64,000 nt of DNA from Streptomyces lavendulae subsp. lavendulae (GTDB taxonomy: Bacteria; Actinomycetota; Actinomycetes; Streptomycetales; Streptomycetaceae), in contig NZ_CP024985.1 in NCBI RefSeq assembly GCF_002803845.1, positions 4,278,001-4,342,000 of the forward strand. The letters are read 5' to 3'. The translations under genes were made by a program, and so were the position numbers. This document shows positions 25,801-32,443 of the stretch, piece by piece; position 1 is the stretch's first letter, and every line of letters starts with the position of its first letter. The notes below the pieces were generated by a model. That model ran no database searches and was not told the DNA's origin. It saw nothing but the letters and a program-made list of their open reading frames with translations.

Positions 25801-26449
25801 CGAAGACCTTGAGCGTCGGGAGCCCCGACACGACGTCCAGGAAGTGACCCGAGAGCCGCGACAGCAGCCGCCACTGGCGGTCCATCCGGTTCTGCGTGGC
25901 CATCCCGATCAGAATCATGAACAGCGGGATCAGCGGCAGGGTGACCACGATGATGGCCGCCGACACCCAGTCCTCGGTGACGATCCGGGCGAGAACCGCC
26001 ACCGGGACCACCACCGCGAGCCCCAGCTGGGGCAGGTAGCGGGAGAAGTAGTCGTCGAGCGCGTCCACGCCCCGGGTGGCCAGTGCCACCAGCGAACCCG
26101 TCCGGTGGCCGTCGAGCCGTCCCGGCCCGAGGTCCGCGGCCCGTTCCAGCAGCCGGCCCCGTAGCTCCGACTTGACCGCCGCACTGGCCCGGTGCGCAGC
26201 GAGCTCCGTGAGCCAGGCGACCAGGCCGCGCCCCAGCGCCACCGCCGCGAGCAGCAGCAGGGGCGTCCGCAGCGCCCCGCCGTCGAGCCCCTCCTCGAAG
26301 GCGCCGACCACGATCTCGGCGATGAGCATCGCCTGACCGACCACCAGCCCCGCCCCGGCGAGCCCCAGCGCGACCACCGCCCCCAGGAAGAGGCGGGTGG
26401 AGCGGGCGTACCGCAGCAGACGCGGGTCGATCGGTTTCACGTGAAACAT
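22895..26449 (-). CDS. cydDC: CydD-CydC fusion, thiol reductant ABC exporter
   Basis: 1184 residues, the sum of two normal half-transporters. CydD half: six-helix membrane domain (residues about 20-300), Walker A GPSGAGKST (372-380), signature LSAGQ (476-480), Walker B 'LLLDEPTAALD'. A linker (550-600) leads to the CydC half: membrane domain about 615-890, Walker A GPSGSGKTT (965-973), signature ISGGQ (1069-1073), Walker B 'VLVLDEPAEHLD'. The complex exports cysteine and glutathione-type thiols and is needed to assemble cytochrome bd. The start ATG is inside a parS site, so residues M-F-H-V-K are parS-encoded; GAGGGG lies just before it. It is 78 bp after cydB, separated by a large hairpin. 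Confidence 0.95.
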   Translation of the reverse strand: MFHVKPIDPRLLRYARSTRLFLGAVVALGLAGAGLVVGQAMLIAEIVVGAFEEGLDGGALRTPLLLLAAVALGRGLVAWLTELAAHRASAAVKSELRGRLLERAADLGPGRLDGHRTGSLVALATRGVDALDDYFSRYLPQLGLAVVVPVAVLARIVTEDWVSAAIIVVTLPLIPLFMILIGMATQNRMDRQWRLLSRLSGHFLDVVSGLPTLKVFGRAKAQAESIRSITDDYRRATMRTLRIAFLSSFALELLATLSVALVAVTIGMRLVHGELDLYTGLVILVLAPEAYLPLRQVGAQYHAAAEGLAAAEQIFEVLETPAPAPGGGAPVPADGLRIEFDAVEVRYEGRSASSPGPVSFTVAPGECVALTGPSGAGKSTLLHVLLGFVTPTGGRVRIGDADLDGLSLEQWRERVAWVPQRPHLFAGTIAENVRLARPGASDEAVEAALRDAGAWEFVSALPGGTRTPLGEGGVGLSAGQRQRLALARAFLADRPVLLLDEPTAALDGGTEAAVVEAVRRLAVGRTVLLVVHRPALLAVADRVVRVGEGAPVLPADRVPAVVSAPRGPVAADPGEWILGAAPERDAVAGGGDSGGGDPLRRVRAVASAWQGRFRRGLLLGALAVGCSVGLMAVSGWLISRASQQPPVMYLMVAVTATRAFGIGRAVFRYAERLVSHDAVLRMLADLRVAVYRRLERIAPAGLREQRRGDLLSRLVADADALQDYWLRWLLPVGTAVLVGTGSVAFTAWLLPEAGAALAVGLLLAGVVVPLVSGACSRAAERRLAPARGELATRVTDLLTGTAELTVAGALADRKGRARESDGVLTRIASRGAAATGLGSGLSALVCGLTVVCAALAGAEAVASGRLSGVAMAVVVLTPLAAFEAVSGLPLAVQYRQRVRRSAERVYEVIDAPVPVTEPAEPAEPAGSPFPLRLTGLAARHPGQERDALHGLDLTLEAGRRIAVVGPSGSGKTTLAQVLLRFLDQREGGYTLGGVDARTLDGDDVRRSVGLCAQDAHLFDSSVRENLRLARTGASEEELRGALAAARLLEWADGLPDGLDTLVGEHGERISGGQRQRLALARALLADFPVLVLDEPAEHLDLATADALTADLLAATEGRTTVLITHRLAGLEAVDEVLVLDRGAVVQRGAYAELAAVEGPLRGLLEREREADGALAEFHLADFPS
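26434..26447. promoter_or_regulatory. parS site overlapping the cydDC start
   Basis: Exact GTTTCACGTGAAAC. On the minus strand it begins with the TG of the cydDC ATG and encodes residues 1-6 (M-F-H-V-K-P). Confidence 0.92.
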
Positions 26450-26473
26450 CCCCTCGGCAGGGTCAGGCAGGGA

Positions 26474-26519
26474 CCGGTCCTCCGGGCCGTCCGTCGGATA
26501 CGGGCGGCCCGGGGACCGG
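26474..26519 (-). terminator. Stable hairpin between cydB and cydDC
   Basis: Left arm 26474-26494 pairs with right arm 26500-26519: CCGGTCC/GGACCGG, a single bulged T, CCGGGCCG/CGGCCCGG, a T-G wobble, and CCGT/ACGG, with a five-base loop. It lies within one operon, so it may attenuate transcription or protect mRNA ends rather than fully terminate. Confidence 0.65.
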
Positions 26520-26527
26520 GCGCGGGG

Positions 26528-27529
26528 TCAGTGCGCGTCGGCGATGTGCTGCGTACCGATGCGCTTGCGGAACACCCAGTAGGTCCAGCCCTGGTAGAGC
26601 ATGACGAGCGGGGTGGCGACGCCCGCGCACCAGGTCATGATCTTCAGCGTGTACGGGGTGGACGAGGCGTTGGTGACCGTCAGGCTCCAGGCGTCGTTCA
26701 GCGAGGACGGCATGACGTTCGGGAACAGCGTCAGGAAGAGCATCGCGACGGCTGCCGCGATGGTGATCCCCGACAGGGCGAACGACCAGCCCTCCCGCCC
26801 GGCCAGGTTGCAGCCGAGAGCCGCGACCAGCGCCGCCACGGCGACGGCCATGGCGATCAGGCTCCAGCCGTCACCGCGCGAGACCTGGGTCCAGATCAGG
26901 AAGACGAGGGCCAGGACGGCCGTCACCACGCCCAGCCGGGTCGCCAGCGCGCGCGAGCGGTCCCGGATGTCACCGAGGGTCTTCAGCGAGGCGAAGACCG
27001 CCCCGTGGAAGGTGAAGAGGGTGAGGGTCACCAGACCGCCGAGGATCGAGTAGACGTTGAGCAGGTCGAAGAGGCTGCCGACGTACTCCATGTCCTGGTC
27101 GATCTTGACTCCGCGCACGATGTTGGCGAAGGCCACGCCCCACAGGAACGCGGGGATCAGCGAGGTCCAGAAGATCGCGTGTTCCCAGTTGGTCTGCCAC
27201 CTTTCCTCGGGCCGCTTGTGGCGGTACTCGAAGGAGACGCCGCGGACGATGAGGCAGATCAGGATGAGCAGCAGGGGCAGGTAGAAGCCGGAGAAGAGGG
27301 TGGCGTACCACTCCGGGAAGGCGGCGAAGGTGGCGCCGCCCGCCGTGAGCAGCCAGACCTCGTTGCCGTCCCAGACGGGTCCGATCGTGTTGATCAGGAC
27401 CCGCCGCTCCTTGCGGTCGCGGGCGAGCAGCTTGGTCAGGACGCCGATCCCGAAGTCGAAGCCCTCCAGGAAGAAGTAGCCGATCCACAGGACGGCGATC
27501 AGTACGAACCAGACGTCGTGAAGTTCCAT
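26528..27529 (-). CDS. cydB: Cytochrome bd ubiquinol/menaquinol oxidase subunit II
   Basis: 333 residues with eight or nine membrane spans. The N-terminus 'LHDVWFVLIAVLWIGYFFLEGFDFGIGVL' contains the W-x-x-L-I-x-x-x-W and E-G-F-D-F-G-x-G hallmarks of CydB. 'DRKERRVLINTIGPVWDGNEVWL' is the conserved loop before the third helix, given here only by name. It pairs with CydA to form a high-affinity terminal oxidase in the cytoplasmic membrane, reducing oxygen without proton pumping. It starts 18 bp after the cydA stop with GAGGAG upstream, so the two are one transcriptional unit. Confidence 0.96.
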   Translation of the reverse strand: MELHDVWFVLIAVLWIGYFFLEGFDFGIGVLTKLLARDRKERRVLINTIGPVWDGNEVWLLTAGGATFAAFPEWYATLFSGFYLPLLLILICLIVRGVSFEYRHKRPEERWQTNWEHAIFWTSLIPAFLWGVAFANIVRGVKIDQDMEYVGSLFDLLNVYSILGGLVTLTLFTFHGAVFASLKTLGDIRDRSRALATRLGVVTAVLALVFLIWTQVSRGDGWSLIAMAVAVAALVAALGCNLAGREGWSFALSGITIAAAVAMLFLTLFPNVMPSSLNDAWSLTVTNASSTPYTLKIMTWCAGVATPLVMLYQGWTYWVFRKRIGTQHIADAH

Positions 27530-27547
27530 GGTGTGGTCTCCTCAGCC

Positions 27548-29053
27548 TCAGTACGAGAAGGCCATCGGCCGGTCGGGGTTCTTGCCGTCCCCGCCGATCC
27601 TGGTGGGCGGGTTGAGGTCGTCCTCGGTGAGTTCCGGGGGACCGGCCTTGACGTATTTCACGAGCAGCCTGACCTCGATCACCGCGAGCACGGCGTAGAG
27701 CAGGGTGAAACCGATCATCGAGGTGAGCACCTCGCCCTGGGAGACGCCGGGCGAGACCGCGTCCCGCGTGCGCAGGACGCCGTAGACCACCCAGGGCTGG
27801 CGGCCCATCTCGGTGAAGATCCAGCCCCAGGAGTTGGCGATGAGCGGGAAGCACATGGTCCAGAGCGCGACGAGCCAGTACATCCGGGCCCACCGGGGGC
27901 TGAGCGCCTTCTTGAAGAGGACGAGGTGGGGGACCTCGTCCTCACCGGTGCGCAGGGCCGGCGGGAGCAGGAAACGCTTGCGGGTCAGCCACAGCCCCAG
28001 CATGCCGATCCCGAGGGAGGCCATGCCGAAGCCGATCATCCACCGGAAGCCCCAGTAGGCGACGGGGATGTTGGGCCGGTAGTCGCCGGGGCCGAACTTC
28101 TCCTGCTCGGCCTTGTTGACGTCGTTGATGCCGGGGACGAAGGAGGTGAAGTCGTCGTTGGCGAGGAAGGACAGCAGGCCCGGGATTTCTATGGCCACCT
28201 TGTTGTGGCCCTTCTCGACGTCGCCGTAGGCGAAGACGGAGAAGGGGGCGGGCGCCTCGCCGTCCCAGAGGGCCTCGGCCGCGGCCATCTTCATGGGCTG
28301 CTGCTTGAACATGACCTTGCCGAGCAGGTCGCCGCTGATCGCGGTGCCGAGGCCCGCGATGATCATGACGACCAGGCCGAGCCGCAGCGAGCTGCGCATC
28401 ACGGGGACGTGCTTCTTGCGCGCGAGGTGGAAGGCGGCGATGCCGACCATGAACGCGCCTCCGACCAGGAAGGCGGCCGTGATGGTGTGGAAGAACTGGG
28501 TGAGCGCGGTGTTCTGCGTGAGGACCTGCCAGAAGTCCGTGAGCTCCGCCCGTCCCCGCTCCTCGTTGATCCGGTAGCCGACCGGGTGCTGCATCCAGGA
28601 GTTCGCCGCCAGGATGAAGTACGCGGACAGCACGGTGCCGAGCGAGACCATCCAGATGCAGGCGAGGTGGATCTTCTTCGGCAGCTTGTCCCACCCGAAG
28701 ATCCACAAGCCGATGAAGGTCGACTCGAAGAAGAAGGCGATCAGCGCCTCGAAGGCCAGCGGCGCGCCGAAGATGTCGCCGACGAATCGCGAGTAGTCGG
28801 ACCAGTTCATGCCGAACTGGAACTCCTGGACGATGCCGGTGACGACACCCATCGCGATATTGATCAAGAAAAGCTTGCCCCAGAACTTCGTGGCCCTGAG
28901 GTACTTCTCCTTCTCCGTGCGCACCCAGGCGGTCTGCAGGCCGGCGGTCAGCGCGGCGAGCGAGATCGTGAGCGGAACGAAGAGGAAGTGGTAGACGGTG
29001 GTGATGCCGAACTGCCAGCGCGCCAATGTCTCAGGCGCCAAAGCTAGGTCCAC
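27548..29053 (-). CDS. cydA: Cytochrome bd oxidase subunit I
   Basis: 501 residues from a GTG at 29053 with AAGGAGA eight bases upstream. The N-terminal helix has 'TTVYHFLFVPLTI' with H22, the haem b595/d-type ligand (E. coli H19). 'GRQPWVVYGVLRT' is the conserved quinone/haem b558 region, and the second haem b558 His and Met lie in the central helices. The periplasmic Q-loop is short, as in most Gram-positive enzymes. It is the first gene of cydA-cydB-cydDC(-kinase). A perfect Rex operator lies 87 bp upstream, so expression should rise at high NADH/NAD+ (low oxygen). Confidence 0.96.
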   Translation of the reverse strand: MDLALAPETLARWQFGITTVYHFLFVPLTISLAALTAGLQTAWVRTEKEKYLRATKFWGKLFLINIAMGVVTGIVQEFQFGMNWSDYSRFVGDIFGAPLAFEALIAFFFESTFIGLWIFGWDKLPKKIHLACIWMVSLGTVLSAYFILAANSWMQHPVGYRINEERGRAELTDFWQVLTQNTALTQFFHTITAAFLVGGAFMVGIAAFHLARKKHVPVMRSSLRLGLVVMIIAGLGTAISGDLLGKVMFKQQPMKMAAAEALWDGEAPAPFSVFAYGDVEKGHNKVAIEIPGLLSFLANDDFTSFVPGINDVNKAEQEKFGPGDYRPNIPVAYWGFRWMIGFGMASLGIGMLGLWLTRKRFLLPPALRTGEDEVPHLVLFKKALSPRWARMYWLVALWTMCFPLIANSWGWIFTEMGRQPWVVYGVLRTRDAVSPGVSQGEVLTSMIGFTLLYAVLAVIEVRLLVKYVKAGPPELTEDDLNPPTRIGGDGKNPDRPMAFSY

Positions 29054-29139
29054 GTCGTCTTCTCCTTGTCGTCGCCGTGGTCACAGCGGGCAGTCTGCCT
29101 GGCGGGTTCCCCCCGAAACGGGAGGAAGCAGGACACGCT

Positions 29140-29155
29140 TGTGAACGCGTTCACA
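29140..29155. promoter_or_regulatory. Rex operator (ROP) upstream of cydA
   Basis: TGTGAACGCGTTCACA is a perfect 16-bp palindrome matching the operator described for the redox sensor Rex in S. coelicolor, where cydABCD is a target. A further half-site, TTCACAAG (29156-29163), overlaps its right edge. Confidence 0.85.
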
Positions 29156-29217
29156 TTCACAAGCATTATGGCGCACCCCTTTCGACGGCTTCCAGCCGGG
29201 GTCCCTCTAGCCAAGAA

Positions 29218-29236
29218 ATTCAACAGATTGTTGAAT
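29218..29236. promoter_or_regulatory. Palindromic candidate operator before the cyclophilin-fold gene
   Basis: ATTCAACAGATTGTTGAAT has 8-bp perfect arms around GAT, six bases before the ATG at 29243. The A+T-rich, T-T-G-T-T-G-A arm resembles GntR/FadR-type operators. No such regulator lies nearby. Confidence 0.55.
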
Positions 29237-29242
29237 GTGGCC

Positions 29243-29611
29243 ATGCAGATTCGAATCTCATGGCCTGCGGGCCTGCTCACCGCCACCCTCGACGACACCC
29301 CGACCAGCAAGGCGCTGGCCGCGGCCCTGCCGATTTCGGCCTCCGCGAACACCTGGGGCGAAGAGGTCTACTTCGACACCGGGGTCTCCGTCGCCCTGGA
29401 GGACGACGCCCAGCAGGTCGTCGAGCCGGGCACGGTCGCGTTCTGGACCGAGGGCGACGCGCTCGCGCTCCCCTACGGCCCGACGCCCATATCGCGCGGA
29501 GGCGAGAGTCGCCTGGCGAGCCCCTGCAACGTGCTCGGCTCGTTCGACGGCGACCCCCGCCTCCTGGCCACCGTCCGCGACGGCGACCCCATCCGCGTGG
29601 AACTGGTCTGA
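29243..29611 (+). CDS. Cyclophilin-like fold protein (DUF369/TM1367-type)
   Basis: 122 residues from ATG 29243. The pattern 'MQIRISW' then 'ATLDDTPTSKALAAALPISASANTWGEEVYFDTGVSVAL' (recognised by its T-x-x-S-K-A-L and W-G-x-E-V-Y-F blocks), 'GTVAFWTEGDALALPYGPTPIS' and a final 'RDGDPIRVELV' is that of small cyclophilin-like beta-barrel proteins of archaea and bacteria; true prolyl isomerase residues are not evident, and the biochemical role is unknown. It diverges from cydA (Rex region shared) and converges on the aminotransferase. A palindrome just upstream suggests it has its own repressor. Confidence 0.72.
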   Translation: MQIRISWPAGLLTATLDDTPTSKALAAALPISASANTWGEEVYFDTGVSVALEDDAQQVVEPGTVAFWTEGDALALPYGPTPISRGGESRLASPCNVLGSFDGDPRLLATVRDGDPIRVELV

Positions 29612-29614
29612 GGA

Positions 29615-29630
29615 CCCCGGCTCCCCGGGG
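29615..29630. terminator. Small hairpin between convergent genes
   Basis: CCCCGG-CTCC-CCGGGG, 6-bp stem, in the 42-bp convergent gap. Weak but suitably placed for both strands. Confidence 0.4.
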
Positions 29631-29653
29631 CCCCCTACCGCTCCCCCCGCTCC

Positions 29654-30736
29654 CTACAGCTCCTTGAAGAACGCCGCCGCCGTGTGCAGGAAGAGGTCGT
29701 TCGCCTCGGTCTCACCGATCGTGACCCGCAGGCCCTCGCCCGCGAAGGGCCGGACCACCACGCCGGCCTTCTCGCAGGCCGCCGCGAACTCGGCCGTCCG
29801 CTCGCCCAGCCGCATCCACACGAAGTTGGCCTGCGTGTCCGGGACGACCGTCCAGCCCTGGGCCAGCAGCGTGGCGTGAACCCGGGCGCGCTCGCCCACC
29901 AGAGCCCCGACCCGGCCCATCAGCTCGTCCTCCGCCTGCAGCGAGGCCACGGCCGCGTCCTGCGCGAGCTGGCTCACGCCGAAGGGCACCGCCGTCTTGC
30001 GCAGCGCGGCGGCCACCGGCTCGTGCGCCACCGCGAAGCCGACGCGCAGCCCGGCAAGACCGTACGCCTTGGAGAACGTACGCAGCACGGCGACGTTGGG
30101 GCGGTTGCGGTAGAGCTCGATGCCGTCCGGAACGTCGGTGTCGCGCACGAACTCGCGGTACGCCTCGTCCAGCACCACCAGGACGTCCGAGGGAACCCGG
30201 TCCAGGAACCGCTCCAGCTCGGCACGGCGCACCGCGGTGCCGGTGGGGTTGTTGGGGTTGCAAACGAAAATCAGCCGGGTCCGGTCGGTGATCGCGGCGG
30301 CCATCGCGTCCAGGTCGTGCACGTCGCCGTCGGTCAGCGGGACCTGTACGGACGTGGCACCCGAGATCTGCGTGATGATCGGGTACGCCTCGAAGGAACG
30401 CCAGGCGTAGATGACCTCGTCGCCCGGGCCGGCCGTCGACTGGATCAGCGACTGGGCCACGCCCACGGAGCCGGTGCCCGTGGCGATGTGCTCGACCGGC
30501 ACCCCGAAGCGCTCCGCCAGCTCGTTGACCAGACCGGTGCACGCCATGTCCGGGTAGCGGTTGAACCGGCCCGCGGCGGCGACCGCGCTCTCCAGCACCC
30601 CCGGAAGGGGCGGGTACGGGTTCTCGTTCGAGGACAGCTTGAACGCGACGGCCCCGCCCCCGGCCGCGGGCTTGCCGGGCTTGTAGGTGGGAATGCCGTC
30701 CAGCTCGGCGCGCAGCTTCGGGCTCTTCTCGCTCAC
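29654..30736 (-). CDS. hisC: Histidinol-phosphate / aromatic aminotransferase, HisC family
   Basis: 360 residues from GTG 30736, which has GAGGAGG upstream; the longer frame adds arginine-rich sequence. PLP fold type I: 'KLSSNENPYPPLP' N-terminal loop, 'NPNNPTG' (cofactor Asn), 'VLDEAYREF' (Asp and Tyr contacts), 'RTFSKAYGLAGLRVG' with the Schiff-base Lys, and a C-terminal Arg in 'VRPFAGEGLRVTIG'. Family members transaminate histidinol phosphate or aromatic keto acids. It stands alone, outside a his operon, so it may be the second HisC/Pat-type copy that also serves phenylalanine synthesis. Name given at family level. Confidence 0.85.
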   Translation of the reverse strand: MSEKSPKLRAELDGIPTYKPGKPAAGGGAVAFKLSSNENPYPPLPGVLESAVAAAGRFNRYPDMACTGLVNELAERFGVPVEHIATGTGSVGVAQSLIQSTAGPGDEVIYAWRSFEAYPIITQISGATSVQVPLTDGDVHDLDAMAAAITDRTRLIFVCNPNNPTGTAVRRAELERFLDRVPSDVLVVLDEAYREFVRDTDVPDGIELYRNRPNVAVLRTFSKAYGLAGLRVGFAVAHEPVAAALRKTAVPFGVSQLAQDAAVASLQAEDELMGRVGALVGERARVHATLLAQGWTVVPDTQANFVWMRLGERTAEFAAACEKAGVVVRPFAGEGLRVTIGETEANDLFLHTAAAFFKEL

Positions 30737-31098
30737 CGCAGGTCCTCCTCGACCGTCCCGCCGACCTCTCCGTCGACTCAATACTGCTCACCTTATGAGG
30801 ATTCCGCCGATCCGAGAATGGCGGGCGCCAGGAACACTGGGGGAGCGCGCGCATATATGCGCGCGCCGGTGGCCCGCGCCGTGGCGCGCGTCCCTCGTGC
30901 AGGTGAGTTGAGAGCGGCCGCAAACGGCTCCGTTTTGGCATGCTCCTACCCGTCGACAAGCTTCACCCTCACTCTGAGCCACCAAAAACCTTCAGTTCCA
31001 AGGTCATTGAGGGTGGCGAACCATGCAGAAACGTGCCTGTCAACGCGTGCATATGCACCCGGACCGACCACCCCTCAGAGCCCTAATATCGGCTCGCC
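30737..31098. other. 362-bp divergent gap with nested palindromes
   Basis: No gene is supported. It holds a perfect 22-bp palindrome at 30845-30866 (arm GCGCGCGCATA), a 12-bp palindrome GTGCATATGCAC at 31047-31058, and an 8-bp inverted repeat CACCCTCA (30964-30971) / TGAGGGTG (31008-31015) that encloses an A-rich stretch. TAATAT at 31084-31089 is a likely -10 for the LacI gene. Confidence 0.6.
30845..30866. promoter_or_regulatory. Perfect 22-bp palindrome centred on ATAT
   Basis: Each 11-base arm reads GCGCGCGCATA inward. Alternating purine-pyrimidine throughout, 109 bp upstream of the HisC-family start and about 230 bp upstream of the LacI-family start. Confidence 0.55.
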
Positions 31099-32214
31099 AT
31101 GACAGCAGCAGGGAAGCATCAGGTGAGCCGGACCGAGAGCACCCGGCGGGTCGGCGGCCGACAGGGCCGGGCCGGCATCAGAGACGTGGCCGCCGCGGCG
31201 GGCGTCTCCATCACAACCGTCTCCGACGCGCTCAATGGCAAGGGGCGGCTGCCGGACGCCACCCGCCGCCACGTCCGCGAGGTCGCCGACCGGCTGGGCT
31301 ACCGCCCTTCCGCAGCGGCCCGAACCCTCCGTACCGGCAAGTCCGGCCTCATCGGCCTGACCGTGACCACGTACGGGGATGAACCTTTCACCTTCACCGA
31401 ATTCGCGTACTTCGCCGAGATGGCACGGGCCGCCACCTCCGCCGCGCTGGCCCGTGGCTACGCCCTCGTCATCCTCCCCGCCACCTCACGACACGACGTC
31501 TGGTCCAACGTGGCCCTCGACGGCACCGTCGTGATCGACCCCTCCGACCACGACCCGGTCGTCAGCGAGCTGGTCCGCCAGGGCCTGCCCGTGGTCTCCG
31601 ACGGCCGCCCGGCCGGCACCCTCCCCGTCACCGCCTGGGTCGACAACGACCACGAGGCCGCCGTCCTGGGCCTGCTCGACCACCTCGCCGCCGCCGGCGC
31701 CCGCCGCATCGGGCTGCTGACCGGCACCACCACCGACACCTACACCCGGCTCTCCACGACCGCCTACCTGAACTGGTGCGAACGCGTCGGCCAGGATCCC
31801 GTCTACGAGTCCTACCCGGCCCACGACCCGTGCGCCGGCGCCGTGGCCGCCGACCGGCTGCTCGCCCGGCCCGACCGGCCGGACGCCGTCTACGGACTCT
31901 TCGACCCCAACGGCACCGACCTGCTCGCCGCCGCCCGGCGCTACGGCCTGCGCGTGCCCGAGGACCTGCTCCTCGTGTGCTGCAGCGAATCCACCGTCTA
32001 CGCCAACACCGAACCGCCCATCACGACCCTCTCCCTCAAACCCCGTCGGATCGGCACCGCCGTCGTGCAGCTGCTGATCGACGCGATCGAAGGGGTCGAC
32101 ACCGGACGCCCCGTGGAACAGGTCGTCCCGACCGAGCTGATCATCCGCACCTCCTCGCAGCGCAGGACACCCCGGACCACCGTCAGCCCGCCCCGCTCGC
32201 CGGCCCAGGACTGA
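31099..32214 (+). CDS. LacI-family transcriptional regulator
   Basis: 371 residues. A 26-residue basic leader precedes the LacI headpiece ('GIRDVAAAAGVSITTVSDALNGKG', helix-turn-helix then hinge 'LGYRPSAAARTLRTGKS'). Residues about 90-345 form a periplasmic-binding-protein-like effector domain ('VDNDHEAAVLGLLDHLAAAG', 'AVYGLFDPNGTDLLAAARRYGLRVPEDLLLV' split in recognisable parts) ending with 'TTLSLKPRRIG'. It binds DNA as a dimer and likely senses a sugar or nucleoside; none can be assigned because no catabolic genes adjoin it. The nearby palindromes at 31047 and 30845 are candidate autoregulatory operators, though they lack the central CG usual for LacI sites. Confidence 0.9.
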   Translation: MTAAGKHQVSRTESTRRVGGRQGRAGIRDVAAAAGVSITTVSDALNGKGRLPDATRRHVREVADRLGYRPSAAARTLRTGKSGLIGLTVTTYGDEPFTFTEFAYFAEMARAATSAALARGYALVILPATSRHDVWSNVALDGTVVIDPSDHDPVVSELVRQGLPVVSDGRPAGTLPVTAWVDNDHEAAVLGLLDHLAAAGARRIGLLTGTTTDTYTRLSTTAYLNWCERVGQDPVYESYPAHDPCAGAVAADRLLARPDRPDAVYGLFDPNGTDLLAAARRYGLRVPEDLLLVCCSESTVYANTEPPITTLSLKPRRIGTAVVQLLIDAIEGVDTGRPVEQVVPTELIIRTSSQRRTPRTTVSPPRSPAQD

Positions 32215-32443
32215 CCGCCGTACCCACCCCAACGGCGGGGCCATCGGCCCCGCCGAGGATTCAGCAACACCCAAATCGGGAGAAAACAGCAGGAAGGATC
32301 GGCTCCGGACAGGATTCACCACCCCTGGTGCGTCACAGAGCGCGAGCCGCATTCCTATGATGGGCGCACGACATCACGGACCCTCCACCCAGGAGGCAGA
32401 GGGTCCGCAGGTGTACGGCAGCGCGACGGTGGTGGAGGGGTCG
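32215..32443. other. Gap with terminator and promoter of phosphatase gene
   Basis: A terminator hairpin lies at 32233-32255. TATGAT at 32356-32361 is a good -10 for the next gene. No gene seen. Confidence 0.6.
32233..32255 (+). terminator. Terminator hairpin after LacI gene
   Basis: CGGCGGGGCC-ATC-GGCCCCGCCG, a 10-bp perfect stem with a 3-base loop, 19 bp after the stop. Confidence 0.75.

Noticed and set aside
26192..29047. 951-codon plus-strand frame across cydB/cydA
   Set aside because: It is antisense to clearly coding cydA/cydB, with Glu/Asp/Val/Gly-rich low-complexity composition. Shadow.
29243..29290. GATTCGAATC sequence resembling a tRNA T-loop
   Set aside because: No cloverleaf can be folded around it, and it is inside a coding region.
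31023..31382. Possible leader peptide upstream of the LacI gene
   Set aside because: The frame runs into the LacI coding region in another phase and has no ribosome site. Not supported.
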